Assembly (NCBI RefSeq): GCF_900112585.1
Contig: NZ_FOLY01000005.1
Span: forward strand, 310,001 to 374,000
DNA from: Kushneria avicenniae
Lineage (GTDB): Bacteria > Pseudomonadota > Gammaproteobacteria > Pseudomonadales > Halomonadaceae
Length of the DNA: 64,000 nucleotides
Direction of reading: 5' to 3'
In this document: positions 1 through 7,519 of the stretch, piece by piece
Layout of the letters: every line of letters begins with the position of its first letter
How positions within the stretch are numbered: the first letter of the stretch is position 1
The notes under the pieces: generated by a model
What the model was told of the DNA's origin: nothing
The model's database searches: none
Seen by the model: only the letters and a program-made list of their open reading frames with translations
Program-made: the position numbers and the translations under genes

Positions 1-538
1 CGAGGTCAGCGCGCAGAAATACGCCAGCGACGGCATCACTCCGGCAGCGCTGACCGGGATCTATCAGACGCTGTATCACCGCTTTGATGTGATGAACGAA
101 CCGCGCTGGGCGCATCTGCTGCCGCATCGTGAAGCGGTCGGCATGACGCGTTCAAGCGGGGCCTTCGTGCTGGAGGCCCGACACGGCACCACCGGCGTGC
201 TGGAGCGCTTTGACGCCGATGTGGTCATTTTCGCCACCGGCTTTGAATCGGCACTGCCCGAGTGCATGGCGCCGCTCATGGACCGAATGGCGCGCGATAC
301 AAACGGTGAGCCGAGCATGGGAGAACACTTCATGCTCGACTGGGAAGGCGGCGGCGACAGCCGGATCTACGCCGTTAACGCCGGGCGCACCCGCTATGGC
401 ATTGCCGAGCCGCAGCTGTCGCTGATGGCCTGGCGCTCGGCGGTGATTCTCAACCATTTAAGCGGCGAGGCGCCTTTTGATCTGGAGGATGATCCGGGGC
501 CGATTGTCTGGTCGCCGCAGTCACCTCAATCATCATAA
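1..538 (+). CDS. Lysine/ornithine N-monooxygenase, C-terminal part (partial)
   Basis: This is the C-terminal portion of a SidA/IucD/PvdA-type flavin monooxygenase. These enzymes N-hydroxylate lysine or ornithine for hydroxamate siderophores in the cytosol. The open frame runs from base 2 to the TAA at 536-538, and the 5' part lies outside the window. Visible family marks are the FATGFE motif and the near-terminal segment with RYGIAEPQLSLMAWRSA, which in IucD-like enzymes closes the substrate and NADPH site. The ending at about 40 residues after that segment looks natural. Amino acid specificity (Lys or Orn) cannot be decided from this part. A FhuF-like ferric siderophore reductase lies 0.7 kb downstream on the other strand, which fits an iron-acquisition neighbourhood. 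Confidence 0.85.
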   Translation, partial: EVSAQKYASDGITPAALTGIYQTLYHRFDVMNEPRWAHLLPHREAVGMTRSSGAFVLEARHGTTGVLERFDADVVIFATGFESALPECMAPLMDRMARDTNGEPSMGEHFMLDWEGGGDSRIYAVNAGRTRYGIAEPQLSLMAWRSAVILNHLSGEAPFDLEDDPGPIVWSPQSPQSS

Positions 539-798
539 CGGCAAGATGTTGTCTGCCTGTCCAGGGCATACTCCTGTTCGGGGCATGCTTCTATCCAGGG
601 CATACTTCTATCCAGGGCATACTTCTGTCCGGGGTGTTCCCCGTCCAGGGTACATTACGGCCCTGACGCGTCATGAGGCCTGCGTTGTGTGAGGCAAGCG
701 CACGGCACTGAACCACCCGTCGGCACGGGTGTCACATGGCAGACAGCGAGCAGGCAGTACCGAGTACAGCATCAACGACAAGACAGGATATCAGGACC
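539..798. other. Intergenic region with tandem repeat and hairpin
   Basis: This gap separates the monooxygenase stop from the small membrane protein. It holds the 17-bp tandem repeat at 561-655. It also has a perfect 7-bp hairpin (CACCCGT 714-720, loop CGGC, ACGGGTG 725-731) with no T-tract. The reading frame of the next gene is open back to an ATG at 736, just after this hairpin, so the gene could start there instead of at 799. Confidence 0.6.
561..655. repeat. 17-bp tandem repeat, about 5.6 units
   Basis: Units begin at 561, 578, 595, 612, 629 (16 bp) and 645 (partial). The consensus is CCAGGGCATACTTCTRT. The units at 595 and 612 differ at one position; the fifth is the most diverged and the sixth is truncated. 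The array starts 23 bp after the monooxygenase stop and does not form a good terminator hairpin. Confidence 0.9.
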
Positions 799-1281
799 AT
801 GAATAACCAGGCGTTACGCAAGCGGGCCATCGTGATGTGGGCAGTAGTGTCACTGCCGATTCTGTGGCTTTTTGCCGTCATTACCAGCCCGGCCTTCGGC
901 ATTTTCCAGATCGTGAGTTTTGCGCTGTTACTGATCTCGGCTGCCATTACCTTTCACGTCCTGACCGACATTCTCTGGCGCCGCGGCGTGGGCTATACCC
1001 AGAACACGTTCTGGCAGCGTCTGGACAAGTCCCTGCGTCGCGCGGTGGGCGGTTACGCCTTCTGCCTGGTGGCGGCCGCGCTGTATGCCATCTTCCAGAA
1101 CGCCTTCATGGCGGCGGTGGCCTTCCTGCTGGCCATTTTCGGCGTCTGGTGGATTCTGGGTGGGCTGTTGCAGGTCATGGAACAGATGTATGAAGACGAG
1201 CTGCGCTCGCGCCAAAAGGGCGGTACTGCTCACCGCGAAAGCCACGAGGACGGCGTCGAGCAGGACAACTCTCAGGCCTGA
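799..1281 (+). CDS. Small four-helix membrane protein, unknown function
   Basis: I do not recognise a family. The 160-residue product has four hydrophobic segments at roughly residues 11-31, 35-58, 82-102 and 106-128. It ends in a charged, Glu/Arg-rich tail. A helix pair separated by a basic loop (LWRRGVGYTQ) is visible. I chose the ATG at 799 because CAGGA lies just upstream; the frame also allows an ATG at 736, adding 21 polar residues. Its 3' end overlaps the convergent fhuF-like gene by 10 bp. Its position between siderophore-related genes is suggestive only. Confidence 0.65.
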   Translation: MNNQALRKRAIVMWAVVSLPILWLFAVITSPAFGIFQIVSFALLLISAAITFHVLTDILWRRGVGYTQNTFWQRLDKSLRRAVGGYAFCLVAAALYAIFQNAFMAAVAFLLAIFGVWWILGGLLQVMEQMYEDELRSRQKGGTAHRESHEDGVEQDNSQA

Positions 1282-2012
1282 ACCGGCTGTTCGCCCGCCT
1301 TCAGCCGCGGGCAGTTGCCGCACAGTCCAAGGGTGTCATCGAGATAGCGCAGACAGCACATGCGACGACAGCGCCATGGTGCAACGGTGCCGCTGTCGTC
1401 GACCACATCGATGTACTCCACCGGACGATAGAAGGGGTTGCGCTGGCGGTCGGGCAGCTGGCGCAGCGCCATCATGGCCTTCGCCCCGTTGATTTCGAAG
1501 GCGCTTGCCAGTCCCTGACGTTCCAGCTCGTTGACCGCAAACTCGAAATAGACGGCGGCGTTGCTCCACAGCACGCGAGGGGAGAAGTGCACCTTGCGGG
1601 CCAGGGTGTCGATCAGCGGCGTCAGGTGGCGGGCAATCAGTGGGCAAAAGCGTGCGCAGCCGTTGTCCAGACTGATGGTGCCCTCATGCGGCAGCACGAA
1701 TCGCTCGGGAGTGCCGTTCTCGCCCAGCACGACGCTCATCTCATCAAGGCTGGTCGGCAGATGAACGTCGCGACACAGCTCGACCACCGTGACAGGAATG
1801 ATCAGCTGGCTCAGATAGTGCTTTGACCACTGTGTGGCAAGCGCCCGACGCTCGGCCGGTCCGCCGTGGGACTTGAACCGCATCAGCATCTCTTCGAGCA
1901 CGTCCGGCGCCAGCAGCCGGCGCACCGGCATGGCGCCGGCCATGCCCGCGCTTCGACAGGTCAGGGTCGTGCCAAAGTGGGCCAGTCGCTCGCTGAACAG
2001 GGCGTCAAACAT
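1272..2012 (-). CDS. fhuF: FhuF-like ferric siderophore reductase
   Basis: This is a cytosolic [2Fe-2S] protein of the FhuF family, which reduces ferric iron in imported hydroxamate siderophores. The C-terminus carries the diagnostic cysteine pattern RMCCLRYLDDTLGLCGNC (CC-x10-C-x2-C). Upstream are the family WSN motif (VLWSNAAVYF) and a YRPVEYID segment. Length is 246 aa from the ATG at 2012, near the 262 aa of E. coli FhuF. I preferred 2012 because CAGGG sits 6 nt upstream; in-frame ATG 2039 and TTG 2093 lack a clear ribosome binding site. The gene converges on the small membrane protein with a 10-bp overlap. No convincing Fur box was found upstream. Confidence 0.85.
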   Translation of the reverse strand: MFDALFSERLAHFGTTLTCRSAGMAGAMPVRRLLAPDVLEEMLMRFKSHGGPAERRALATQWSKHYLSQLIIPVTVVELCRDVHLPTSLDEMSVVLGENGTPERFVLPHEGTISLDNGCARFCPLIARHLTPLIDTLARKVHFSPRVLWSNAAVYFEFAVNELERQGLASAFEINGAKAMMALRQLPDRQRNPFYRPVEYIDVVDDSGTVAPWRCRRMCCLRYLDDTLGLCGNCPRLKAGEQPVQA

Positions 2013-2179
2013 GGCGGCCCTGCCCGTGAGCCCCCGCATTCGATGGGGGAGAGAGCCGCGTCGGGACCCGCGCGTGAGCAGGTATTGTGACAACAGGGCT
2101 GTCGGGGCGTGCAGTTGCCCGGGCGGCCGTGTTGCTGGACCATGGTTGATCCACTCTCATCGTTACAGGAAACGTCTGC

Positions 2180-2863
2180 ATGCAGTCATCCGAAAAGTAT
2201 CGTGTCGTGCTGTTTGATTTTGACGGTACGCTGGCCGACTCCGAGAGTGCCCACCATCGCGTGTGGAACGAGATACTGGGCGAGATGGGCGCTCATATTG
2301 ATGAAGAAGAGTATAAGCGGGAAAGTTCGGGTATGCCGGTCACCCAGGAAGTCGAGCGGCTGATTCGTACCCGGGGGCTTTCCATCTCGCCGCAGGCGCT
2401 GGTGGATCGCAAGGTCGAGCGGACCGTGGCAAGCTTTACACGTGAGCCGATTGCGTTGATGGCGCATGCGCTCGAAATTCTCGAGTGGTGCCGGGCGCAG
2501 GGGATGGCCACGTCGCTGGTCACCGGCAGCGGCCGTGCAGAGATTACCCCGACGCTTGAGCATTACGCGCTGGCCCGCTTTTTTGATCACGTTGTGACCC
2601 GCAACGACGTCACACACTCCAAGCCCCATCCCGAGTGCTATCTGAAGGGACTGAGCCTGTGCGGTGTCGATGCCGATCAGGCCATTGCGATCGAGGATAC
2701 CTGCCACGGGGTGAACGCCGCCTGTGCCGCCGGTATTGATGTGATCGCCATTCCCAACGCTTATTCGCGTGGTCAGGATGTCAGCCGCGCCACGGTCAGG
2801 CTGGAAAGCCTTGCCGAGGCGCGTGACTGGATCGACGCGCGTCGCGTGCAAAGTCCGGCCTGA
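2180..2863 (+). CDS. HAD-superfamily phosphatase (beta-phosphoglucomutase-like)
   Basis: This is a cytosolic HAD hydrolase of subfamily IA, 227 aa, resembling phosphoglycolate phosphatases and beta-phosphoglucomutases. Motif I is DFDGT with nucleophile Asp13 and acid/base Asp15. Motif II is VTGSG (Thr115), motif III is Lys148 in HSKPHPECY, and motif IV is IEDTCHGVNAA (Glu172, Asp173). A helical cap lies between residues 20 and 95. AGGAAA precedes the ATG by 7 nt. The LysR gene starts 1 nt after its stop codon, so the two are probably co-transcribed. The substrate is not predictable from sequence. Confidence 0.88.
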   Translation: MQSSEKYRVVLFDFDGTLADSESAHHRVWNEILGEMGAHIDEEEYKRESSGMPVTQEVERLIRTRGLSISPQALVDRKVERTVASFTREPIALMAHALEILEWCRAQGMATSLVTGSGRAEITPTLEHYALARFFDHVVTRNDVTHSKPHPECYLKGLSLCGVDADQAIAIEDTCHGVNAACAAGIDVIAIPNAYSRGQDVSRATVRLESLAEARDWIDARRVQSPA

Positions 2864-2864
2864 C

Positions 2865-3734
2865 ATGGATCACCGACAGTTCGGCTTTCTGGTCGCGCTG
2901 GCCCGCGAGCGCCATTTCGGGCGCGCGGCCACCGCCTGCAATGTCACTCAGCCCACGCTTTCGGCCCGGCTCAAGCAGCTGGAAGAGGAGCTTGGCTGTG
3001 CGCTGATCATTCGCGGTCATCGCTTTGAAGGCTTCACCCCCGAAGGCGAGCACGTGCTCAGTCACGCCCGTCGCATTCTGGCCTCGCTTGATGAACTCAA
3101 TGCTGAGCTGGACCCCAACAGTCCGCCCAGCGGGCTGCTGCGGCTGGGGCTGATCCCGTCGGCGCTTGGCGCCGTCAGCCGCTGGATCGTGCCGCTGCGC
3201 GAGCGCTATCCGGGGCTGTCGCTGCGTCTGATGGAGCGGGCCACCCTGCCGCTGATGCAGTCGCTCATGGAGGGGGATATCGACGTGGCGGTGGGCTATC
3301 TCGATGTGCCGGCCGCCGAACCCTTTGTGGCGCGACGCCTTCACACCGAGCGCTACGCCCTGCTGGCACGCAGCGATCGCTTTGCCCTGCCGGACAGGCC
3401 GGACTGGGCCGATCTCGGCGCCTTTCCGCTGTGTCTTCTGACGCCGGACATGCAGCATCGCCATCGGGTGGATCTCCACGCTCGCCGCGAGGGTATTACC
3501 CTCTCTCCCGTACTGGAGGCCGAATCGATGGCCGCGCTGGAACGGTTGGTCGAGGAGGGCGCCGGTGTCGGCGTGGTCGAGCAGCATGAACTTGACGCCG
3601 GCCGCCATCCGGGGCTGATACACCGTCTGCTGCCGCCGACCGAAGAGGACCCGCCGGTCGGACTGCTGTGGCGTGCCGGTGCACCGCCGTCACGGCGTCT
3701 GCGAGCCCTTCTGGATTGGCTGCGCGCGTCCTGA
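2865..3734 (+). CDS. LysR-family transcriptional regulator
   Basis: This is a DNA-binding regulator of 289 aa. An N-terminal winged HTH covers residues 4-62, with recognition-helix sequence TQPTLSARLKQLEEELG. An effector-binding domain follows from about residue 88 to the end. I took the ATG at 2865, which lies 1 nt after the HAD stop and gives the canonical MDHRQFGFLVALARERHF start; the frame continues upstream but inside the HAD gene. It precedes fdhD and the molybdoenzyme on the same strand with a 207-bp gap, so regulation of those genes is a reasonable guess. The ligand is unknown. Confidence 0.88.
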   Translation: MDHRQFGFLVALARERHFGRAATACNVTQPTLSARLKQLEEELGCALIIRGHRFEGFTPEGEHVLSHARRILASLDELNAELDPNSPPSGLLRLGLIPSALGAVSRWIVPLRERYPGLSLRLMERATLPLMQSLMEGDIDVAVGYLDVPAAEPFVARRLHTERYALLARSDRFALPDRPDWADLGAFPLCLLTPDMQHRHRVDLHARREGITLSPVLEAESMAALERLVEEGAGVGVVEQHELDAGRHPGLIHRLLPPTEEDPPVGLLWRAGAPPSRRLRALLDWLRAS

Positions 3735-3815
3735 AGCAACGTCCTGTCATGTTCAAAACCGCAGGAGGCGGCAGGGTTTGATAGACATGCTCGATCAATT
3801 CATCGTGCTGTTCCA

Positions 3816-3846
3816 TTGGAGCGGTCCAGACATGCGGCGTTATACT
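3816..3846 (+). promoter_or_regulatory. Candidate promoter for fdhD and molybdoenzyme genes
   Basis: The gap between the LysR stop and fdhD contains a good -10 hexamer TATACT (3841-3846). A weak -35-like TTGGAG (3816-3821) lies 19 bp away. The placement, about 95 bp before the fdhD ATG, is plausible for a LysR-controlled promoter. The call rests on hexamer similarity alone. Confidence 0.3.
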
Positions 3847-3941
3847 TTCGTCAATAGCCATTCGGGCCTTTGTGTGTCGATGTCCCATCCGGTCCTGCTG
3901 TCTTTCCTGTAACGCTCGCCCGTCAGAGGAGCTGTACTGCC

Positions 3942-4685
3942 ATGTCGCTTTCTGATTACGAGGACGCTACCCGAACTCCCCGCGAGCAGCTTCAGGGGCC
4001 TGCCGAGCTGCCGATCACACTGTCCTTCAACGACACCGCTTATGCGTCTGTACTGGCCACGCCCGAGACGCTGGAGCACTGGGCCATCGGCTTTGCCTTC
4101 AGCGAAGGCATGATTACCCGCGCCTCCCAGGTCAGCAATATCACCACCGACCGACTGCGCCACGGCGTGCGGGTGCGTCTGGACGTGCCGACCCATATCG
4201 AACGACTGGCCGGCGAGCGTCGCCGTGTCACCTCGGCGTCCTCGAGCTGCGGGCGCTGCGGCAGTGCCGAAGAGGCTCAGATGATGGAGGGGCTGCAGCG
4301 CCTGCCTGCCAGTGCACCGCCACCGCCGGCGCAGCTGGGAAAGGCGCTCGAGCAGCTATCGGCCGCAGGTCAGCCGGGGCTTCACATGGCGCTGGGATTT
4401 GACAATGAGGGCCGGTGGCTCGCCAGCGGTGTCGATATCGGCCGCCACAACGCGCTCGACAAGCTGATCGGTGCCTCGCTGATGGAGAGCTTCAGGATAT
4501 CGATGGTGCTGCTGTCGAGTCGCTGCAGCCTCGAGCTGGTCCAGAAGACCGTACGGGCCGGCATTTCGACGCTGGCCACGCTGTCTCATCCCTCGACGCT
4601 TGCCGTCGACATCGCCCGGCTGTGCGCGCTGAACCTGATCTGTTGCCATCGCGGCCGACGCCTGTCCCTGCTCAGCAGTGGCTGA
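3942..4685 (+). CDS. fdhD: FdhD formate dehydrogenase accessory sulfurtransferase
   Basis: FdhD transfers sulfur from IscS to the bis-MGD molybdenum cofactor, which is needed for formate dehydrogenase activity. The 247-aa product has the family CxxC at Cys103 and Cys106 (SSCGRCG) and the conserved segment GVDIGRHNALDKLIG. The C-terminal part has the LSSRCSLELVQK stretch typical of the family. I chose the ATG at 3942 because AGAGGA lies 11 nt upstream; the frame extends back to 3870 without support. The molybdoenzyme that follows after 85 bp is its likely client, and the second paralogue at 21.2-23.6 kb may be another. Confidence 0.93.
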   Translation: MSLSDYEDATRTPREQLQGPAELPITLSFNDTAYASVLATPETLEHWAIGFAFSEGMITRASQVSNITTDRLRHGVRVRLDVPTHIERLAGERRRVTSASSSCGRCGSAEEAQMMEGLQRLPASAPPPPAQLGKALEQLSAAGQPGLHMALGFDNEGRWLASGVDIGRHNALDKLIGASLMESFRISMVLLSSRCSLELVQKTVRAGISTLATLSHPSTLAVDIARLCALNLICCHRGRRLSLLSSG

Positions 4686-4770
4686 TGCCCCATTCTGCCC
4701 CTGCCGGGCAACCCCGTTTGACCCTTTCCGTGACCCGCCTTTCATTACTGTCTGACATAAAGAGCTTGCC

Positions 4771-7059
4771 GTGACCGCTTCCAAGGAACGTATTTTCGAG
4801 TACACCCACCCGGCCGCCGGCTGGGGGGCGTTGATCTCCGTTGGCAGACATCTGCGCCACAGCCGTGCGCCCATTTCCAACGTTCGTGCACTGCTCAGGC
4901 TCAACCAGCCCGATGGGTTTGACTGTCCCGGCTGTGCCTGGGGTGATCCCGAGCACGCTTCGTCGTTCGAGTTCTGCGAAAACGGCGTCAAGGCCGTCAC
5001 CTGGGAGACTACTGCAAAGCGCGTGACGCCGCGCTTTTTCAAGCGCTGGTCGGTCAGTGAGATGAAGACCTGGGACGATTACCGGCTGGAGGATCAGGGC
5101 CGCCTGACCTCGCCGATGCGCTACAACCCTGAGAGTGACCACTACGAGACGATCAGCTGGGAGGACGCCTGTCAGCTGGTCGCCGATCGCCTCGCGGCGC
5201 TGGATCATCCTGATCAGGCGCTTTTTTATACTTCCGGCAAGGCGTGCAACGAATCGGCGTGGGTCTTTCAACTGCTGGCGAGGCTGTACGGTACCAACAA
5301 TCTGCCGGACTGCTCCAACATGTGCCACGAAGCCAGCGGCACCGGACTGGACGAGTCGCTGGGCATCGGCAAGGGCAGCGTGTTGCTGGAGGATTTCGAG
5401 CGTGCCGAGGCCATTTTTACCTTCGGTCAGAATCCGGGCACCAACCATCCCCGCATGCTGGGCACCCTGCGCGAGGCGGCCGACAACGGCTGTCAGATCG
5501 TGGCCTTCAACACGCTCAAGGAGCGGGGGCTGGAGCGCTTCGCCGATCCGCAGCGCAAGCTGGAAATGGCCACCGGTGGCAGCGGGCGCATCAGTTCGCT
5601 CTATCTCTGCCCGGCACTGGGCGGCGACATGGCGGCTATCCGCGGCATGGCCAAAGTCGTGTTCGAGCGTGACGACCGCGATGGCAACGTGATTGACCAT
5701 GATTTCATCAAACAGCATACCGACGGATTCGAGGCCTGGCGTGCCGTGGTCGAAGCCACGCCCTGGGCGGCGATCGAGGCGCAGTCGGGGCTGGCGCGCG
5801 ATGAGATTACCCGCGCCGCTGAAGTCTACATTCAATCGAATGCGACCATCTGCGCCTGGGCGATGGGCATTACCCAGCACGAGCATTCGGTCGCCACGGT
5901 GCGCGAAATCGTCAATTTCCTGCTGCTTCGGGGCAATATCGGCAAGCCAGGCGCTGGCACCTGTCCGGTGCGCGGTCACTCCAATGTTCAGGGCGATCGC
6001 ACCATGGGCATCTACGAGAAGCCTTCTACCGGGTTTCTGGACGCGCTGGAGGCCTTCTACGGCGTGCCCATGCCTCGTAAACACGGCCATGACACGGTCT
6101 CGGCCATCCGGGCCATGCGCGACGGGCAGTGCCGGGTCTTTATCGGGCTGGGCGGCAACTTTGCCCGCGCCACCTCGGATTCCCACGTCTGCGAGGCGGC
6201 GCTTGAGCAATGTGACCTGACGGTCCACATGAGCACCAAGCTCAACCGCAGCCATCTGGTCACCGGTCGCGATGCGCTGATCCTGCCGGTGATCGGGCGG
6301 GTGGAAGAGGACCGTCGCCCCGACGGCCGGGCGCAGCTCATTACCGTGGAGGACTCGATGAGCATGGTTCACGGCTCGGCGGGGATTCACAAACCGGCCT
6401 CGAAGCAGCTGCGCTCCGAGATCGCCATATTGACCGGCATCGCGCAAAGGCTTCTGGGCAACGCCGTGGTGGACTGGGAAGCGCTGGGCGATGATTACGA
6501 CCGCATTCGTGAGCATATTGCGGCGGTCGTGCCGGGCTTTGAGGACTTCAACGCGCGCGTACGTCAGGAGCGCGGATTCTGGCTGGGCAATCCCGGGGCG
6601 CGGCGTGAGTTCCCGACCGACACCGGCCTTGCCAGGTTCTCCAGCGAGCCGCTGCCCGACGCGGTGCTGCATCAGCAACTCGCCCGGCGCGAGGGCTGGC
6701 TGACGCTACAAACCCTGCGCAGTCACGATCAGTACAACACCACGATCTATGGCTACAACGACCGCTACCGCGGCGTGGAAGGCACCCGGCAAGTCATCTT
6801 TCTGAGTGCGCGTGACATGACGCGCCTGGGCGTGGCCGCCGGTGACTGGGTCAACCTGATTGGCGCCAGTGATGACGGCATCGAGCGTCGCGCCGATGGT
6901 TTTCGTGTTGTGGAGTACGATACGCCCGACGGCTGCGCCGCGGCCTATTATCCCGAGACCAATCCGCTGATTCCGCTCGACAGCGTGGGCATCAAGAGCA
7001 ATACGCCCAACTCCAAGTCGGTGGCCATTCGCCTTGAAAAAAGCCAGCGGCTGGTCTGA
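4771..7059 (+). CDS. FdhF/YdeP-family molybdopterin oxidoreductase, paralogue 1
   Basis: This is a bis-MGD molybdoenzyme of 762 aa that follows E. coli YdeP along its whole length. The N-terminus has Cys52 and Cys55 (CPGCAW) and Cys69, a three-cysteine version of the Fe-S motif of formate dehydrogenases. The candidate Mo ligand is Cys185 in the CSNMCHE segment. The cofactor-binding repeats GQNPGTNHPR and CPVRGHSNVQGDRT are present, and the C-terminal molybdopterin dinucleotide domain contains RSHDQYNTT. The start is GTG at 4771. No partner electron-transfer subunit is encoded nearby, unlike respiratory formate dehydrogenases. The substrate is unproven; formate is only one possibility. Confidence 0.88.
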   Translation: MTASKERIFEYTHPAAGWGALISVGRHLRHSRAPISNVRALLRLNQPDGFDCPGCAWGDPEHASSFEFCENGVKAVTWETTAKRVTPRFFKRWSVSEMKTWDDYRLEDQGRLTSPMRYNPESDHYETISWEDACQLVADRLAALDHPDQALFYTSGKACNESAWVFQLLARLYGTNNLPDCSNMCHEASGTGLDESLGIGKGSVLLEDFERAEAIFTFGQNPGTNHPRMLGTLREAADNGCQIVAFNTLKERGLERFADPQRKLEMATGGSGRISSLYLCPALGGDMAAIRGMAKVVFERDDRDGNVIDHDFIKQHTDGFEAWRAVVEATPWAAIEAQSGLARDEITRAAEVYIQSNATICAWAMGITQHEHSVATVREIVNFLLLRGNIGKPGAGTCPVRGHSNVQGDRTMGIYEKPSTGFLDALEAFYGVPMPRKHGHDTVSAIRAMRDGQCRVFIGLGGNFARATSDSHVCEAALEQCDLTVHMSTKLNRSHLVTGRDALILPVIGRVEEDRRPDGRAQLITVEDSMSMVHGSAGIHKPASKQLRSEIAILTGIAQRLLGNAVVDWEALGDDYDRIREHIAAVVPGFEDFNARVRQERGFWLGNPGARREFPTDTGLARFSSEPLPDAVLHQQLARREGWLTLQTLRSHDQYNTTIYGYNDRYRGVEGTRQVIFLSARDMTRLGVAAGDWVNLIGASDDGIERRADGFRVVEYDTPDGCAAAYYPETNPLIPLDSVGIKSNTPNSKSVAIRLEKSQRLV

Positions 7060-7358
7060 TGAATCTCGAGCAACTGACCCTGGCGCAACTTGCCCGTCTG
7101 GAGCGATGGCTCTGTCGCTATCCCGATATCGAGGGGCTTGAAGCCCTGCTGCTGGAGCGTCTGGAGAGCGGCCGGATCAACGGCCGTTGCCGGCTGGACA
7201 GCGGGCGTATCGCGCGGGAGCTGGACATGGCGCACGCGCTGATACGCCGCGCGGCCTCATCTCTCGAGACGCGCGGGCTGATCGAACTTGCCGATCGCCG
7301 CGGCGCCGGCCCGGGACTGTGGCTCTCGCTGGTCGATGAGACGGTCTCCAGCGCCTGA
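7059..7358 (+). CDS. Small winged-helix-like protein coupled to the molybdoenzyme
   Basis: The 99-aa product starts at an ATG overlapping the molybdoenzyme stop (TGATG), so translation is probably coupled. Residues about 35-85 resemble a winged HTH: RLDSGRIARELDMAHALIRR as the helix-turn-helix, then LETRGLIELADRRG as a wing. It has no membrane segment and no metal motif. Possible roles are a regulator of this operon or a maturation partner of the molybdoenzyme; I cannot choose between them. A 15-bp tandem repeat begins at its stop codon. Confidence 0.7.
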   Translation: MNLEQLTLAQLARLERWLCRYPDIEGLEALLLERLESGRINGRCRLDSGRIARELDMAHALIRRAASSLETRGLIELADRRGAGPGLWLSLVDETVSSA

Positions 7359-7397
7359 GCCTTTGCCGCCTGAGTCTTTGCCATCTGAGTCTTTGCC
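7353..7397. repeat. 15-bp tandem repeat, 3 units
   Basis: Three copies lie at 7353-7367, 7368-7382 and 7383-7397, consensus GCCTGAGTCTTTGCC. The first copy includes the TGA stop of the preceding gene. Copies differ from the consensus at zero to two positions. Each copy carries a TGA. Confidence 0.9.
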
Positions 7398-7519
7398 GAT
7401 ACGGCCAATCGTGACGTTACTCGCCGCCGATTGGTCGACATGGCTTGATGCCGATGGCCTCGGGCGGGCACGATGCAGGCTTCCTGAACCAGACGTGTCC
7501 AGCACGTGGGGAGCACATG

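Noticed and set aside
2094-2179. Possible Fur box upstream of fhuF
   Set aside because: Only weak resemblance to the GATAAT repeats and no symmetry.
4672-6678. 668-codon open frame on the minus strand
   Set aside because: It is antisense to the YdeP-type gene, has no recognisable domain and reflects GC-rich codon bias in the opposite frame.
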